Below are positions 8,349 to 18,223 of a stretch of 64,000 nucleotides of DNA, in pieces. Source of the stretch: Exiguobacterium sibiricum 7-3 (GTDB lineage Bacteria; Bacillota; Bacilli; Exiguobacteriales; Exiguobacteriaceae). Location: the NCBI RefSeq assembly GCF_000620865.1, contig NZ_KK211190.1, positions 1,067,971 to 1,131,970 of the forward strand. Reading direction: 5' to 3'. The position numbers and the translations under genes are program-made. Position 1 is the stretch's first letter; each line of letters opens with the position of its first letter. The notes below the pieces were generated by a model, which worked only from the letters and a program-made list of their open reading frames with translations, had not been told where the DNA came from and did no database searches.

Positions 8349-9254
8349 ATGTTAGGCAACTTAAGGGGATCTTTATCACAATTCGACTGGACGGTTTTAT
8401 GGAGTCCATATTATGCATTACTTTTGATTGGTATATATGTTTTATACGCTGTCTTGACGGAAAAAATCCGTCGACCCGATGAAGCAGAGACGACGCTAGG
8501 GCAAAAATTTTCGATGCTTGCGGCATTATTCGTCTATTACATCGGTTTTGGCAGTCCGCTTGACGTACTCGCGCATATCACATTCTCTGCCCATATGCTG
8601 CAGATGGTATTTGTGTATATGGTGGCGCCGCCGCTCTTGATGATTGCGATTCCAGGGTGGGTGTTCAAACGGTTGTTTGAGGTGCCGTATCTCGGACGGA
8701 CATTACGATTTTTCGTTTTGCCATTGATTGCACTGATTTTGTTTAATTCATTGTTCACGTTTTACCACATGCCATTCATCTTTGATTATGTATTGACGAA
8801 TTATACGGTGCACCGGATTTTCCACGGAACATTGATTTTCCTCAGCATGACGATGTGGTACCCGATCATTGCACCCGTCAACGAAGAAGACAGCTTGTCG
8901 GACTTGAAGAAGATGGTGTATATCGTAGCGAACGGTGTGTTGTTGACACCGGCGTGTGCGTTCATGATCTTTAGTCAAAGTTTTCAATACGATGCCTATC
9001 AGGATCCGGCAACATTCGCGAAAGTATTAGCTTACTGTATGCCGAATAATGATTTGAGTGGGCTAAATATGGAACGCTTATTCGGAACAACAAAAGATTT
9101 GCTTGAAGACCAGCGTTTTGGCGGGGTTCTCATGAAACTCGGTCAAGAGTTAGTGTACGGGCTGTTCTTTGGTCTGACGTTCTTTACATGGGTCAGACGT
9201 TCTAAAAGTACTGCTGTCGATGAAGGTATGTCCTTCTCGCCAAAAGCGGATTAA
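8349..9254 (+). CDS. ctaG: Cytochrome c oxidase assembly factor CtaG (caa3_CtaG family)
   Basis: A 301-residue, seven-helix membrane protein of the caa3_CtaG family, needed in Bacillus for active caa3 oxidase and thought to act in copper delivery. Recognisable features are the N-terminal LRGSLSQFDW region, the HITFSAHMLQMVFVYMVAPPLL helix pair with conserved histidines, and HRIFHGTLIFLSMTMWYPII. This family differs from the COX11-type CtaG of proteobacteria. It lies behind the ctaF terminator; a -10-like TACAAT at 8290-8295 may serve its own promoter. It runs on into the DUF420 and SCO genes. Confidence 0.92.
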   Translation: MLGNLRGSLSQFDWTVLWSPYYALLLIGIYVLYAVLTEKIRRPDEAETTLGQKFSMLAALFVYYIGFGSPLDVLAHITFSAHMLQMVFVYMVAPPLLMIAIPGWVFKRLFEVPYLGRTLRFFVLPLIALILFNSLFTFYHMPFIFDYVLTNYTVHRIFHGTLIFLSMTMWYPIIAPVNEEDSLSDLKKMVYIVANGVLLTPACAFMIFSQSFQYDAYQDPATFAKVLAYCMPNNDLSGLNMERLFGTTKDLLEDQRFGGVLMKLGQELVYGLFFGLTFFTWVRRSKSTAVDEGMSFSPKAD

Positions 9255-9272
9255 ATTGGGGGAAGTTGGAAC

Positions 9273-9734
9273 ATGAGTTATTTGCCATTGATTTGTGTCT
9301 CGTTGATTGTCATCAGTGCGATTTTCGTCGCGATTGGTTGGTTTTTGATTGCGCAGACACGCCGGAATATGAAAGCACACCAATTCGTGATGACAATTGC
9401 TGCTGCGTTAGCGTTACTATTTTTCATCATGTACGCGTTACGAACGATTTTGTTAGGGAATACTGCATTTGGAGGACCGGATACGGTCAAACCGTATTAC
9501 ACAGGATTTTTGATTTTCCATATCCTGCTCGCAACATCAGGTGGTGTCCTTGGACTAATGGCTCTTTTCTTTGCTTATAAGAAAAACTTTGCGAAACATC
9601 GTAAAATCGGTCCGAAAGCATCGGTCATTTGGTTTTTAACGGCGATTACAGGTGTTATCGTCTACTGTCTTTTATACGTGGTCTACGAGCCAGGAGAGAC
9701 AACAAATGTGTTCCGGGCAATCTGGAACCATTAA
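9273..9734 (+). CDS. DUF420 membrane protein, YozB/CtaM-like oxidase assembly factor
   Basis: A 153-residue protein with four transmembrane helices and conserved histidines (AHQFVM, LIFHILLATSGG, FAKHRKIG, ending WNH), as in the DUF420 family. The Staphylococcus member CtaM is required for activity of a heme-copper quinol oxidase, and the Bacillus member is YozB. Its place between ctaG and a SCO protein supports a role in maturing the caa3 oxidase here. The ATG at 9273 follows GGGGGAAG, 18 bases after ctaG. The exact chemical step is unknown. Confidence 0.8.
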   Translation: MSYLPLICVSLIVISAIFVAIGWFLIAQTRRNMKAHQFVMTIAAALALLFFIMYALRTILLGNTAFGGPDTVKPYYTGFLIFHILLATSGGVLGLMALFFAYKKNFAKHRKIGPKASVIWFLTAITGVIVYCLLYVVYEPGETTNVFRAIWNH

Positions 9735-9746
9735 GGAGGTCTTGAT

Positions 9747-10352
9747 TTGAAGAAAAACAGTTATTTGACTGTCGCCGCAGTCGTATTGATCTTAGTGGCT
9801 GCAGCAGGCGGGTATTATTATTTCTTCATGAAAGAAAAATTACCTGTCATTGCGGAACCGACTCCGTTTGAATTGACGAATGCAGTCGATGGAAAGCAGT
9901 TTAGTTCGGAAGATGGAAAAGTCAAAGTCTTGACGTTTTTCTACTCGAACTGTCCGGACATCTGTCCGCTGACGTTAAACGATTACCGCAAATTAGAAAA
10001 ACAGTTACGTTCTGAAGAATTGTACGGAACAGATGTTGAACTTGTCGCGGTTACGGTCGATCCGAAAGTGGATACACAAAAAGTCTTGAAAAAATATGCG
10101 TCCAACTTCGAAGCGAATGCAGAAGGCTGGAAAGTCTTGACGGGAGACGATGTCGTCATCGATCGTCTGACACGCCAATTGAATTTCTATTATTCAAAAG
10201 CAGAAAGCGGCTTGGTGACACACGGCACGCAGATGTTCATCCTCGATCGGGACAATAAAGTCCGGGCGATTTCTTCGATGGCAAAAACGACAGACGAACC
10301 GGTGGACTTAGAGGAAGTAATGACATCGGTCAAACAACTTGCGAAGGAGTGA
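9747..10352 (+). CDS. SCO1/SenC-family copper chaperone
   Basis: A 201-residue thioredoxin-fold protein anchored by one N-terminal helix (about residues 6-27), so the domain faces outward. The copper ligands are visible: CPDIC (CxxxC) near residue 71 and the distal histidine in LVTHGTQMF. SCO proteins load or reduce the CuA site of subunit II, which fits the neighbouring ctaC. In Bacillus the homologue is YpmQ/Sco, located elsewhere. The start is a TTG at 9747 behind a strong AAGGAGGT. Confidence 0.9.
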   Translation: MKKNSYLTVAAVVLILVAAAGGYYYFFMKEKLPVIAEPTPFELTNAVDGKQFSSEDGKVKVLTFFYSNCPDICPLTLNDYRKLEKQLRSEELYGTDVELVAVTVDPKVDTQKVLKKYASNFEANAEGWKVLTGDDVVIDRLTRQLNFYYSKAESGLVTHGTQMFILDRDNKVRAISSMAKTTDEPVDLEEVMTSVKQLAKE

Positions 10353-10357
10353 ATACC

Positions 10358-10618
10358 GTGATGGAACAGCAGTATGAAGTAACAGGCGAAGTGACGGTCT
10401 CCGTTCAAGCGATTGAAGAACTTTTACTCTGTACAGTCCTTGATTTCGGCGCAACTGTAGCACGAATCAAACGATTATCCGGAGACTCGATTTCATTCAG
10501 CTTGAAAGTCGAAGTGGACGTCAAACGACTTCCCGGTCTATATCACTACTTGCGTGAACAAGTAAACATCCAATTAGGAGAAGATGTATTGGATTACTTA
10601 CAGTTGATTGCTAAATAA
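10358..10618 (+). CDS. Small protein of unknown function after SCO gene
   Basis: I do not recognise this gene. It codes for about 86 soluble residues with no signal peptide, membrane segment or metal motif. Predicted strands alternate with a central helix (AIEELLLCTVLDFGATVARI) and a C-terminal acidic helix, suggesting a compact alpha/beta fold. AAGGAG at 10344-10349 best serves GTG 10358 or ATG 10361; the frame also opens at a GTG (10349) overlapping the SCO stop. It is probably co-transcribed with the oxidase assembly genes and ends at its own terminator. A link to oxidase assembly is only positional. Confidence 0.7.
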   Translation: MMEQQYEVTGEVTVSVQAIEELLLCTVLDFGATVARIKRLSGDSISFSLKVEVDVKRLPGLYHYLREQVNIQLGEDVLDYLQLIAK

Positions 10619-10657
10619 AAAAATGGTCTTCTCTTAATTGAGAGGACCATTTTTTGT
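10618..10657 (+). terminator. Terminator after the oxidase assembly genes
   Basis: AAATGGTCtTCTC pairs with GAGAgGACCATTT around a TTAATT loop, with A-run and T-run flanks. It ends the ctaG to small-gene transcript. Confidence 0.85.
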
Positions 10658-10701
10658 TTTGTTCATCTTATGCGACACACTGAGAACAGGCAATGGTAAA
10701 T

Positions 10702-10738
10702 AAAAAAATCAAAATCCACGCGAAGTGAATTTTGATTT
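10702..10738 (-). terminator. Terminator of the minus-strand yugN-like gene
   Basis: Read on the minus strand, AAATCAAAATtCAC pairs with GTGgATTTTGATTT around a short TTCGC loop and runs into a T-rich tract, just past the yugN-like stop. Confidence 0.75.
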
Positions 10739-10747
10739 GGAGATAAC

Positions 10748-11098
10748 TTATTTTTCAAGTGTTTCAAGTAATGCAGTCAGGCGACGTTCGCAGTCTTTGA
10801 CGATTTCAGGAGGGAACTCCTCATCGTATTCGACGCCGTGCGGATAATAGTGTTTTCCGAGTAACGGTGTCAACATCCGAACGACGGCTTGACGGTCTTC
10901 GATCTCACCTTGGATGGCATAGACCGGAACACGGAGATAGAATACCTCTCCCGTTGATTGTTTTTCGTACTTCATGTCATACATGGCACGCTCATAATCC
11001 CACTGTCCTTCGCGGACAAAACGATGATGATCCATGATGGTTTCGAGTAACCCGAATTTAATTTCTTTGCCTTCGATTCCGAACTGTTCAAACTTCAT
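10748..11098 (-). CDS. YugN-like family protein
   Basis: A 116-residue soluble protein resembling Bacillus YugN across its length. Shared segments include MKFEQFGIEGKE, FVREGQWDYERAMYDMKYE, FYLRVPVYAIQGE and LLGKHYYPHGVEYDEEFP. The function of this family is not known. The ATG at 11098 has a modest GGGGGA site. Upstream on the same strand are an extended -10 (TGG-TATGAT, 11152-11160) and a perfect 14-base palindrome (11126-11139) placed between that promoter and the start, so it may be repressor-controlled. Confidence 0.82.
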   Translation of the reverse strand: MKFEQFGIEGKEIKFGLLETIMDHHRFVREGQWDYERAMYDMKYEKQSTGEVFYLRVPVYAIQGEIEDRQAVVRMLTPLLGKHYYPHGVEYDEEFPPEIVKDCERRLTALLETLEK

Positions 11099-11125
11099 GT
11101 GTGAATCCCCCTATACCCCAGTTTG

Positions 11126-11139
11126 CTAGTGTACACTAG
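11126..11139. promoter_or_regulatory. 14-base palindrome upstream of the yugN-like gene
   Basis: CTAGTGTACACTAG is a perfect palindrome lying 13-26 bases downstream of a minus-strand extended -10 and before the start at 11098. This is the place expected of a blocking operator. The AGTGTACACT core is reminiscent of GntR-type sites; no regulator is identified. Confidence 0.35.
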
Positions 11140-11208
11140 TCTTTCCAAGCTATCATACCATAATGAAACAATCGATAAAGAAAAAGTTGTGAAGTCAATT
11201 TGAAGAAT

Positions 11209-11985
11209 TCATGAACTTCCGTATTTTCGTTCGACGTATTCAAGAATCGTATCTGGCGCATGGATGCCGAGATGATTTAATCCTTCTCCACCAAAGAAAA
11301 CGTTAAACTCAAGAACATAGATATGATCATCTCGGAAAATGAGGTCGAATCCGGCATGATCGATATCAAGTTGCTTAGCGAGAGACAGAACAAAATCAAG
11401 TGCCTCTTGTGGAATGTTCTCGAAATCAAGGACACCGCCTTGAGCAACATTGTTTAGAAATTGAGCGCCTCCAACACGCCAGTAAGCCGCAAGAACTTTG
11501 TCGCCGATGACGACGACCCGAAGATCCTTCTCATTCGGGATGTATTCCTGAACATAAAACGTCTCATGCAGCGCGACATATTTGTCCCAATCGGCTTGAT
11601 CTTTAATCAGATGGACGCCTTGTCCCATCGAACTCCGGACGGTCTTGGCAACAAACGGAAAACTGAACTCATCCAGCACACGGGAAATCGTGAATTCATT
11701 TTTTCCGTAAATTCCTGTCCGCGGAATATTCTCAGGTATGACGGTCTGGAAGATACGGGTCATTTCAATCTTATCGTGTCCGAGATGGAACGTGGCCGCC
11801 GAAGGGAAGATTGGTTTCTTCATCCCGTAGATGATGGAATGGATCTGCCAATATTCCGGGAACAAAATCACGTCAGCTTGAGCGATTTTGCCGAGTGAAT
11901 CAAAGTGATAATCGGACTTCGCATGTTCGGTTTTAATCCCGATCGTGCGGAACATGTTAAATGATAAAAATTGCATACAATTCAT
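11209..11985 (-). CDS. RimK-type ATP-grasp ligase, substrate unknown
   Basis: A 258-residue ATP-grasp protein. Enzymes of this fold join a carboxylate to an amine or thiol through an acyl-phosphate. Visible parts are a short N-terminal domain, the ATP-binding FPFVAKTVRSSMGQGVHLI (lysine and glycine-rich loop), the FYVQEYIPNEKDLRVVVIG strand region, and the C-terminal metal-binding DHAGFDLIFRD and LEFNVFFGG. It is shorter than RimK or D-Ala ligases. The start may be ATG 11985 or ATG 11976; the AAGGAAGG site lies close to both. It stands alone, divergent from ricF. The product cannot be predicted. Confidence 0.8.
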   Translation of the reverse strand: MNCMQFLSFNMFRTIGIKTEHAKSDYHFDSLGKIAQADVILFPEYWQIHSIIYGMKKPIFPSAATFHLGHDKIEMTRIFQTVIPENIPRTGIYGKNEFTISRVLDEFSFPFVAKTVRSSMGQGVHLIKDQADWDKYVALHETFYVQEYIPNEKDLRVVVIGDKVLAAYWRVGGAQFLNNVAQGGVLDFENIPQEALDFVLSLAKQLDIDHAGFDLIFRDDHIYVLEFNVFFGGEGLNHLGIHAPDTILEYVERKYGSS

Positions 11986-12002
11986 TCCTTCCTTCTGAAC
12001 AA

Positions 12003-12012
12003 ATTATACACA
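12003..12012 (-). promoter_or_regulatory. Extended -10 promoter of the ATP-grasp gene
   Basis: On the minus strand TGTGTATAAT gives a TGn extension plus a consensus TATAAT, with no recognisable -35. It is about 20 bases upstream of the gene start. Confidence 0.45.
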
Positions 12013-12038
12013 ATTCAGCGTGCTAGGAGCGAGATAAA

Positions 12039-12047
12039 TGTTATGAT
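12039..12047 (+). promoter_or_regulatory. Extended -10 promoter of ricF/ylbF
   Basis: TGTTATGAT (TGn plus TATGAT) lies 31 bases before the ricF GTG; an overlapping second TATGAT follows at 12047-12052. No good -35 is present. It is back to back with the ATP-grasp promoter. Confidence 0.4.
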
Positions 12048-12077
12048 ATGATGGTTAAGTTAAGGAGGAGATTCGTT

Positions 12078-12518
12078 GTGATTTATTCAGATAAAACGAT
12101 AGACCTCATCAACGCAGCGGAAGACCTTGCATACTCTCTCTCGCAAAGCGAAACAGGTCAAGCATATAGATTAGCAAAACAGGCACGTGCCAACTCAAGA
12201 CAAGCACAGGACGTCATTCGTGACTTTAACCGGATTAAAGAAGAATACGAATTGGTGCAACGGTTTGGCCGGTATCATCCGGATTATCAAACCATCACAA
12301 AAAAAGTGCATGAAATTAAACGTGCACTGGATTTACAAGAAGAAGTCGCGCAGTTTAAAAAAGCTGAAAAGCAACTGGAAACGCTTCTCGGACAAGTCAG
12401 TCTCGTCCTAGCAGGACAAGTCTCTCCTCAAATTAAAGTACCGACCGGAAATCCATTTTTCGATCAAGGATGTGCAGGAGGATGTTCGACTGGAGGAAGC
12501 TGCAGCTGTAGCGGTTAA
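12078..12518 (+). CDS. ricF: RicF (YlbF), Fe-S-binding subunit of the RicAFT complex
   Basis: A 146-residue mostly helical protein of the YlbF family. In Bacillus, YlbF joins YmcA and YaaT to support RNase Y processing of operon mRNAs and affects competence, biofilm and sporulation. The conserved RFGRYHPDYQTI segment is present. So is the glycine/cysteine-rich tail from residue about 131 (CAGGCSTGGSCSCSG), whose cysteines fit the reported cluster-binding role. The GTG at 12078 follows TAAGGAGGAG, so the upstream in-frame ATG at 12048 is not preferred. ylbG and rsmD follow as in Bacillus. Confidence 0.9.
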   Translation: MIYSDKTIDLINAAEDLAYSLSQSETGQAYRLAKQARANSRQAQDVIRDFNRIKEEYELVQRFGRYHPDYQTITKKVHEIKRALDLQEEVAQFKKAEKQLETLLGQVSLVLAGQVSPQIKVPTGNPFFDQGCAGGCSTGGSCSCSG

Positions 12519-12543
12519 GAACGACACGAGGGAGGAACGGTGT

Positions 12544-12801
12544 GTGATTAAGGATCGAATCGGACTTATCGTCTATGTCAATGCGTTGAAAGCATCACGT
12601 CAATTGCGTCGGTTCGGAAATGTCTATTTCACTTCAAAGCGGGAACGATACGTCTTTTTATACGTTGATTTGGAACGACATGAACAGATGGTTGAGCGGA
12701 TTACAGAATTACCGTTTGTCGAGAGCGTCATTCGATCAGAACGACCGTTCATCAGTGAAACGTATGCGAATAAAAAAGGTAAGATACAAGAAGAAGTCTA
12801 A
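12544..12801 (+). CDS. ylbG: YlbG family protein (DUF2129)
   Basis: An 85-residue protein of unknown function found beside ylbF in Bacillales. It has an alpha/beta pattern with segments IGLIVYVNALKASRQLRRFG, YFTSKRERYVFLYVD and LPFVESVIRSERPF. The GTG at 12544 sits seven bases after GGAGGA and replaces the longer frame opening inside ricF. Conservation of the pair with ricF suggests shared expression, but no role in RNA processing has been inferred from the sequence itself. Confidence 0.85.
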   Translation: MIKDRIGLIVYVNALKASRQLRRFGNVYFTSKRERYVFLYVDLERHEQMVERITELPFVESVIRSERPFISETYANKKGKIQEEV

Positions 12802-12809
12802 CAGGTAGA

Positions 12810-12839
12810 GCGATGAGGACATCCTCGTCGCTCCTTTTT
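12810..12839 (+). terminator. Terminator between ylbG and rsmD
   Basis: GAGCGAtGAGGA pairs with CCTCgTCGCTC and is followed by CTTTTTG. The T-run overlaps the rsmD ribosome site region, so some readthrough is likely. Confidence 0.65.
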
Positions 12840-12855
12840 GAAAGGAAGGAACAGG

Positions 12856-14883
<2,028 letters not shown>

Positions 14884-14911
<28 letters not shown>

Positions 14912-16035
14912 GCAAAGCGACGATGTTCTTCGAGTATGTCGTAACGAGCCAAGGGCACAGCATATGCTGCTGTGACTTGGCTTTCTTTGATGAGCCAAGG
15001 ATGTTTCTCGAATGTCGAGATGACCGGGATACGCTGTTTGATTTCGCGTAAGGCCATGCGTCCTTTATCATTGAATGCTAACGGACGGATGTAATCAATC
15101 CGGTCAAATGCAACATCATCCATTTCGTTTGCCATAGTTGAAGTCAATAAGTAAATCAGTACGCGCTGCAGGCTGGTACGGGTATAACGACGCGTTTTTA
15201 CAGCAGTCATGAAGTCATCGAACGTCTCATTTCTGCGTGCTCCTTCAATCAATCGCGGAGCCAAAGAGGAATCAATACCATTAAATTGCGTCAAATCATC
15301 GAGACTGGTTGTCAGAAGACGATGGCGGATAAAAGGATAGTAGGACTCAAATGAAGCGAAGACCGCGTTCTGCAGCGTCTCAGCGGTCAGTTTTGGCAAA
15401 CCGATTAACGAGTGATGGTTGGCGTAGTAGGCGCGGATTGCCGTGGCACTCATGATGTCACCAGTTGAAAGGTCATGATAGCCGCTTCCGATTCGTTTGG
15501 TCGTGTGTAAGGTGATCGTAGAGGCAGCCCGCGCGTAATAGTACCCTAGGGTATTATTCGGTGTCGTCAAATCCAGTATCGTGGTCATTTCCCGAAAAGC
15601 TTGGCTAGCAGCTGTTGCAGAAGACAGTCCGCGCGCTAATCCTTGTTGGACCATTTCTTGATAACGCGGACTCGCTTCATGATTTTCAGCAGCGGCGTGG
15701 ATGAAAGGGGCTAACTGACCACATTCGCTCCCGAACGATAAACTCTCGGCCCCGATGGTCTCAGCGATCGTCACCCCGCCGAGGGCGAATCGGTCAGCCC
15801 GTTGGACGGCAAAATAAAATGGAAGTTCGAGAACGAGGTCGATTTCACCACTTGCGACAGCTGCCTGTGCGCGCGTCCATTTATCCGTAAAGGCCGGTTC
15901 ACCGCGTTGTGTGAACGTCCCGCTCATGATCGCAACGATCAAATCAGCATCGGTTTCCTGACGTGCGACTTTCGCTTGATAAAGGTGTCCGTTGTGAAAC
16001 GGATTGTACTCAGAAATAATTGCAGTCATTCTCAT
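14884..16035 (-). CDS. tmcAL: tRNA(Met) cytidine acetate ligase (YlbM)
   Basis: A 383-residue nucleotidyltransferase-like enzyme that, in Bacillus, uses acetate and ATP to acetylate C34 of elongator tRNA-Met. The N-terminal MRMTAIISEYNPFHNGHLYQ holds the HxGH motif. IVAIMSGTFTQRGEPA and the FGSECG region are family features. ATG 16035 follows GGAGAAAG, so the longer upstream frame is discarded. The coding end overlaps ylbL on the other strand. It is divergent from yceD. Confidence 0.93.
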
Positions 16036-16134
16036 GAAACTTTCTCCTTTGCAAACCGAATTAAGTGCGGTAATATGGATGAAGACGTCCAAAAGTGTTC
16101 GTTCTCTAGCGATTTCAGTGTAAAGAAAAAACAT

Positions 16135-16162
16135 TGACAAAACAAGATGTCCTCTCTATAAT
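16135..16162 (+). promoter_or_regulatory. Strong sigma-A promoter for yceD-rpmF
   Basis: Perfect TTGACA at 16135-16140 and perfect TATAAT at 16157-16162 are separated by 16 bases, 29 bases before the yceD ATG. It is the best promoter match in the window, as expected for a ribosomal protein operon. Confidence 0.85.
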
Positions 16163-16190
16163 TCATATTGTTGCAATTGAGGTGATTCGG

Positions 16191-16715
16191 ATGAAATGGT
16201 CCCTGATGCAATTGAATAAATTGCGCAATCTGGGTCAACTTCAGGTTAACGAGACGATTGAGCTTCCTGAGCTTATCGCCCTCCATCCGGATATCCGGGC
16301 GGTGCAACCTGTGCACGTTCGTGCAAATGCATCGTTTACATCGAATCAATTAATATTCAATCTCCGGATTACAGGTGAAATGACGCTTCCGGATGCCCGG
16401 ACGCTGAGTGACGTCGCGTACCCGTTCGAGATTGAATCCATCGAGTCGTTCCTGCTCGAGGTTGATGCTGTTCCGAGTGATTCGGATGACATCAACTTAC
16501 CGAACGGGAATACGGTTGATCTTCAACCACTCGTGCAAGAATTGATTTTACTTCATGTGCCAGTGCAAGTGCATGGGGATGATGAAGAAAATCAGTTGGT
16601 TCAAGGGGAAGGCTGGACGGTTCTCTCTGAAGAAGCGCCAGAAGAAGCTGAACCAAAAATTGATCCGCGACTTGCGGGTCTCGCTCAGTTCTTTAAAAAA
16701 GATCAGGATTCCTAA
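16191..16715 (+). CDS. YceD/DUF177 family protein (YlbN), 23S rRNA accumulation factor
   Basis: A 174-residue acidic protein of the DUF177 family, present just before rpmF in most bacteria. E. coli YceD and its plant homologues are needed for 23S rRNA accumulation; the Bacillus name is YlbN. Its length and the C-terminal acidic region ending in IDPRLAGLAQFFKKDQ, a recognised family block, agree with this. ATG 16191 follows GAGGTGAT. The track frame beginning at 16134 lies over the promoter and is not the start. It is co-transcribed with rpmF 47 bases later. Confidence 0.9.
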   Translation: MKWSLMQLNKLRNLGQLQVNETIELPELIALHPDIRAVQPVHVRANASFTSNQLIFNLRITGEMTLPDARTLSDVAYPFEIESIESFLLEVDAVPSDSDDINLPNGNTVDLQPLVQELILLHVPVQVHGDDEENQLVQGEGWTVLSEEAPEEAEPKIDPRLAGLAQFFKKDQDS

Positions 16716-16762
16716 TCTTTTCATAAAAAGACGAGTGTATTTTTTCAAGGAGGTGGACAACG

Positions 16763-16936
16763 ATGGCAGTACCATTCCGCAGAACGTCGAAAACACGCAA
16801 ACGTCTTCGCCGTACTCATTTCAAACTCCGTGTACCAGGTATGGTCGAGTGCCCAAACTGTGGTGAAATGAAACTTTCACACCGCGTTTGTAAAGCATGT
16901 GGCTCGTACAAAGGTAAAGAAATCGTCAGCAAGTAA
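16763..16936 (+). CDS. rpmF: 50S ribosomal protein L32
   Basis: A 57-residue basic zinc-ribbon protein of the large subunit. The N-terminus [19 protein letters not shown] is the hallmark of L32. The ribbon cysteines are CPNC and CKAC, a complete four-cysteine zinc form and not the cysteine-free paralogue. ATG 16763 lies behind a perfect AAGGAGGTG. The gene is transcribed with yceD from the strong promoter at 16135 and ends at a terminator. Confidence 0.97.
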
Positions 16937-16952
16937 GCTGAATGATCGGTAT

Positions 16953-17000
16953 AAAAGCGACCCTAGAATCGAGCAATCGGTTTGACAGGTCGCTTTTTTT
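16953..17000 (+). terminator. Terminator of yceD-rpmF
   Basis: AAAAGCGACC pairs with GGTCGCTTTT across a 26-base loop and is followed by a run of T. Confidence 0.75.
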
Positions 17001-17023
17001 GATGACAGAAGGAGCGTGAGCAG

Positions 17024-17845
17024 ATGAGTAACATAGGAATCATCGGTGCGGGATCGATTGGATTGTTAATCGCGTCCTACCTTGCAGAACAACACCATGT
17101 GACACTCTATACGAGACAAACGACAGGACATGACATCACGATCCTCCGGGATGATCAAGTCAGCCGACCGGTAGAGGTACGGCCGCTTGATCAATTCGAG
17201 TCGCAAGACTTGGTGTTCGTGACGACAAAGTCGTATGATATAAAAAGTGTGATGCCTTACCTGACGTCCGCGGAGATGCCGGTCATGTTCTTACAGAACG
17301 GAATGGGGCATGTGAAAGAAACAGAGCGGGTACAGTATGCTTTGTTCGGGATCGTTGAACACGGTGCCATGAGAACGGGACAATACGCGGTGCGACACAC
17401 CGGGATGGGACGCATCCGCTACGGACGAGTACCTGTTCCGATGCTTGAAGCGACACCGTTACAGTTTGAGTATGTTCCGAACATCGAGCAGGTCATGTTA
17501 ACGAAATTATTCATGAATGCGGTCATTAATCCTTTGACTGCCTATTACGGGATACCGAATGGTCAATTATTAGATTCACCCTATGCTGAAAAGGCACATG
17601 GTATTTTTGAAGAGTTGCGAAACGTCTTTCCAGAGCATCCGATCAGCTACGAAGAAATCGAACAGGTCATCAGACGGACGGCATTAAATCGTTCGTCGAT
17701 GCTTCAAGATCTAGAGCGGGGAAGGCAGACAGAAATTGAACCGATTGTCGGTTTCGTCCTGGAACACGCGGTTAATCCGACGCCCTTACTGACTTTTTAT
17801 TTTCATCAGATTAAATCTCAGGAAAAAAGAGGGGATTCGATGTGA
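17024..17845 (+). CDS. panE: 2-dehydropantoate 2-reductase (ApbA/PanE family)
   Basis: A 273-residue NADPH-dependent reductase making pantoate from ketopantoate in the pantothenate/CoA pathway. The nucleotide-binding GIIGAGSIGLLIASYLAE starts at residue 4. The catalytic-domain lysine and asparagine lie in TKLFMNAVINPLTAYYG. It is shorter than many PanE proteins (about 300 residues) but complete. ATG 17024 follows AGAAGGAGCG. The end overlaps the DUF3397 gene by four bases (ATGTGA arrangement). Confidence 0.88.
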   Translation: MSNIGIIGAGSIGLLIASYLAEQHHVTLYTRQTTGHDITILRDDQVSRPVEVRPLDQFESQDLVFVTTKSYDIKSVMPYLTSAEMPVMFLQNGMGHVKETERVQYALFGIVEHGAMRTGQYAVRHTGMGRIRYGRVPVPMLEATPLQFEYVPNIEQVMLTKLFMNAVINPLTAYYGIPNGQLLDSPYAEKAHGIFEELRNVFPEHPISYEEIEQVIRRTALNRSSMLQDLERGRQTEIEPIVGFVLEHAVNPTPLLTFYFHQIKSQEKRGDSM

Positions 17846-18198
17846 CATGGTTTATTATTTTTCCGATCTTCAGCTTGGTTAGTCTATATATCATTTTTTT
17901 GGCTGTCTTTCGCCAACATGGAAAAGCAGTTCGTTTTGCACTTGATTTAGGTACATTCATCGTCTTGTATGGGATCCACGTCGCGTTGATTGCACTGACA
18001 GGTCAAAATTACTTAGGATGGTTGCTGATTGCCGTACTGTTGATTTTTGCGGTCAATGCACTATGGCAACGCATCAAAAAAGTGGACGTGGATTATATAC
18101 AAATGATACGACACAGTTGGCGGATTACGATCTTGATTGCTCTTCCAGTTCAGTTGATGCTGTTTGGAATCGGAATTCAACAACTGTTCATTCATTGA
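17842..18198 (+). CDS. DUF3397 family membrane protein
   Basis: A 118-residue protein with four hydrophobic helices and very short loops, matching DUF3397 proteins found just upstream of bshC in Bacillales. No catalytic motif is visible and the function is unknown. The GTG start at 17842 lies inside the panE stop region, so it is coupled to panE. bshC begins 25 bases after its stop. Confidence 0.75.
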   Translation: MTWFIIFPIFSLVSLYIIFLAVFRQHGKAVRFALDLGTFIVLYGIHVALIALTGQNYLGWLLIAVLLIFAVNALWQRIKKVDVDYIQMIRHSWRITILIALPVQLMLFGIGIQQLFIH

Positions 18199-18223
18199 TT
18201 TTGTCAGAAAGAAGGGATTTTGT

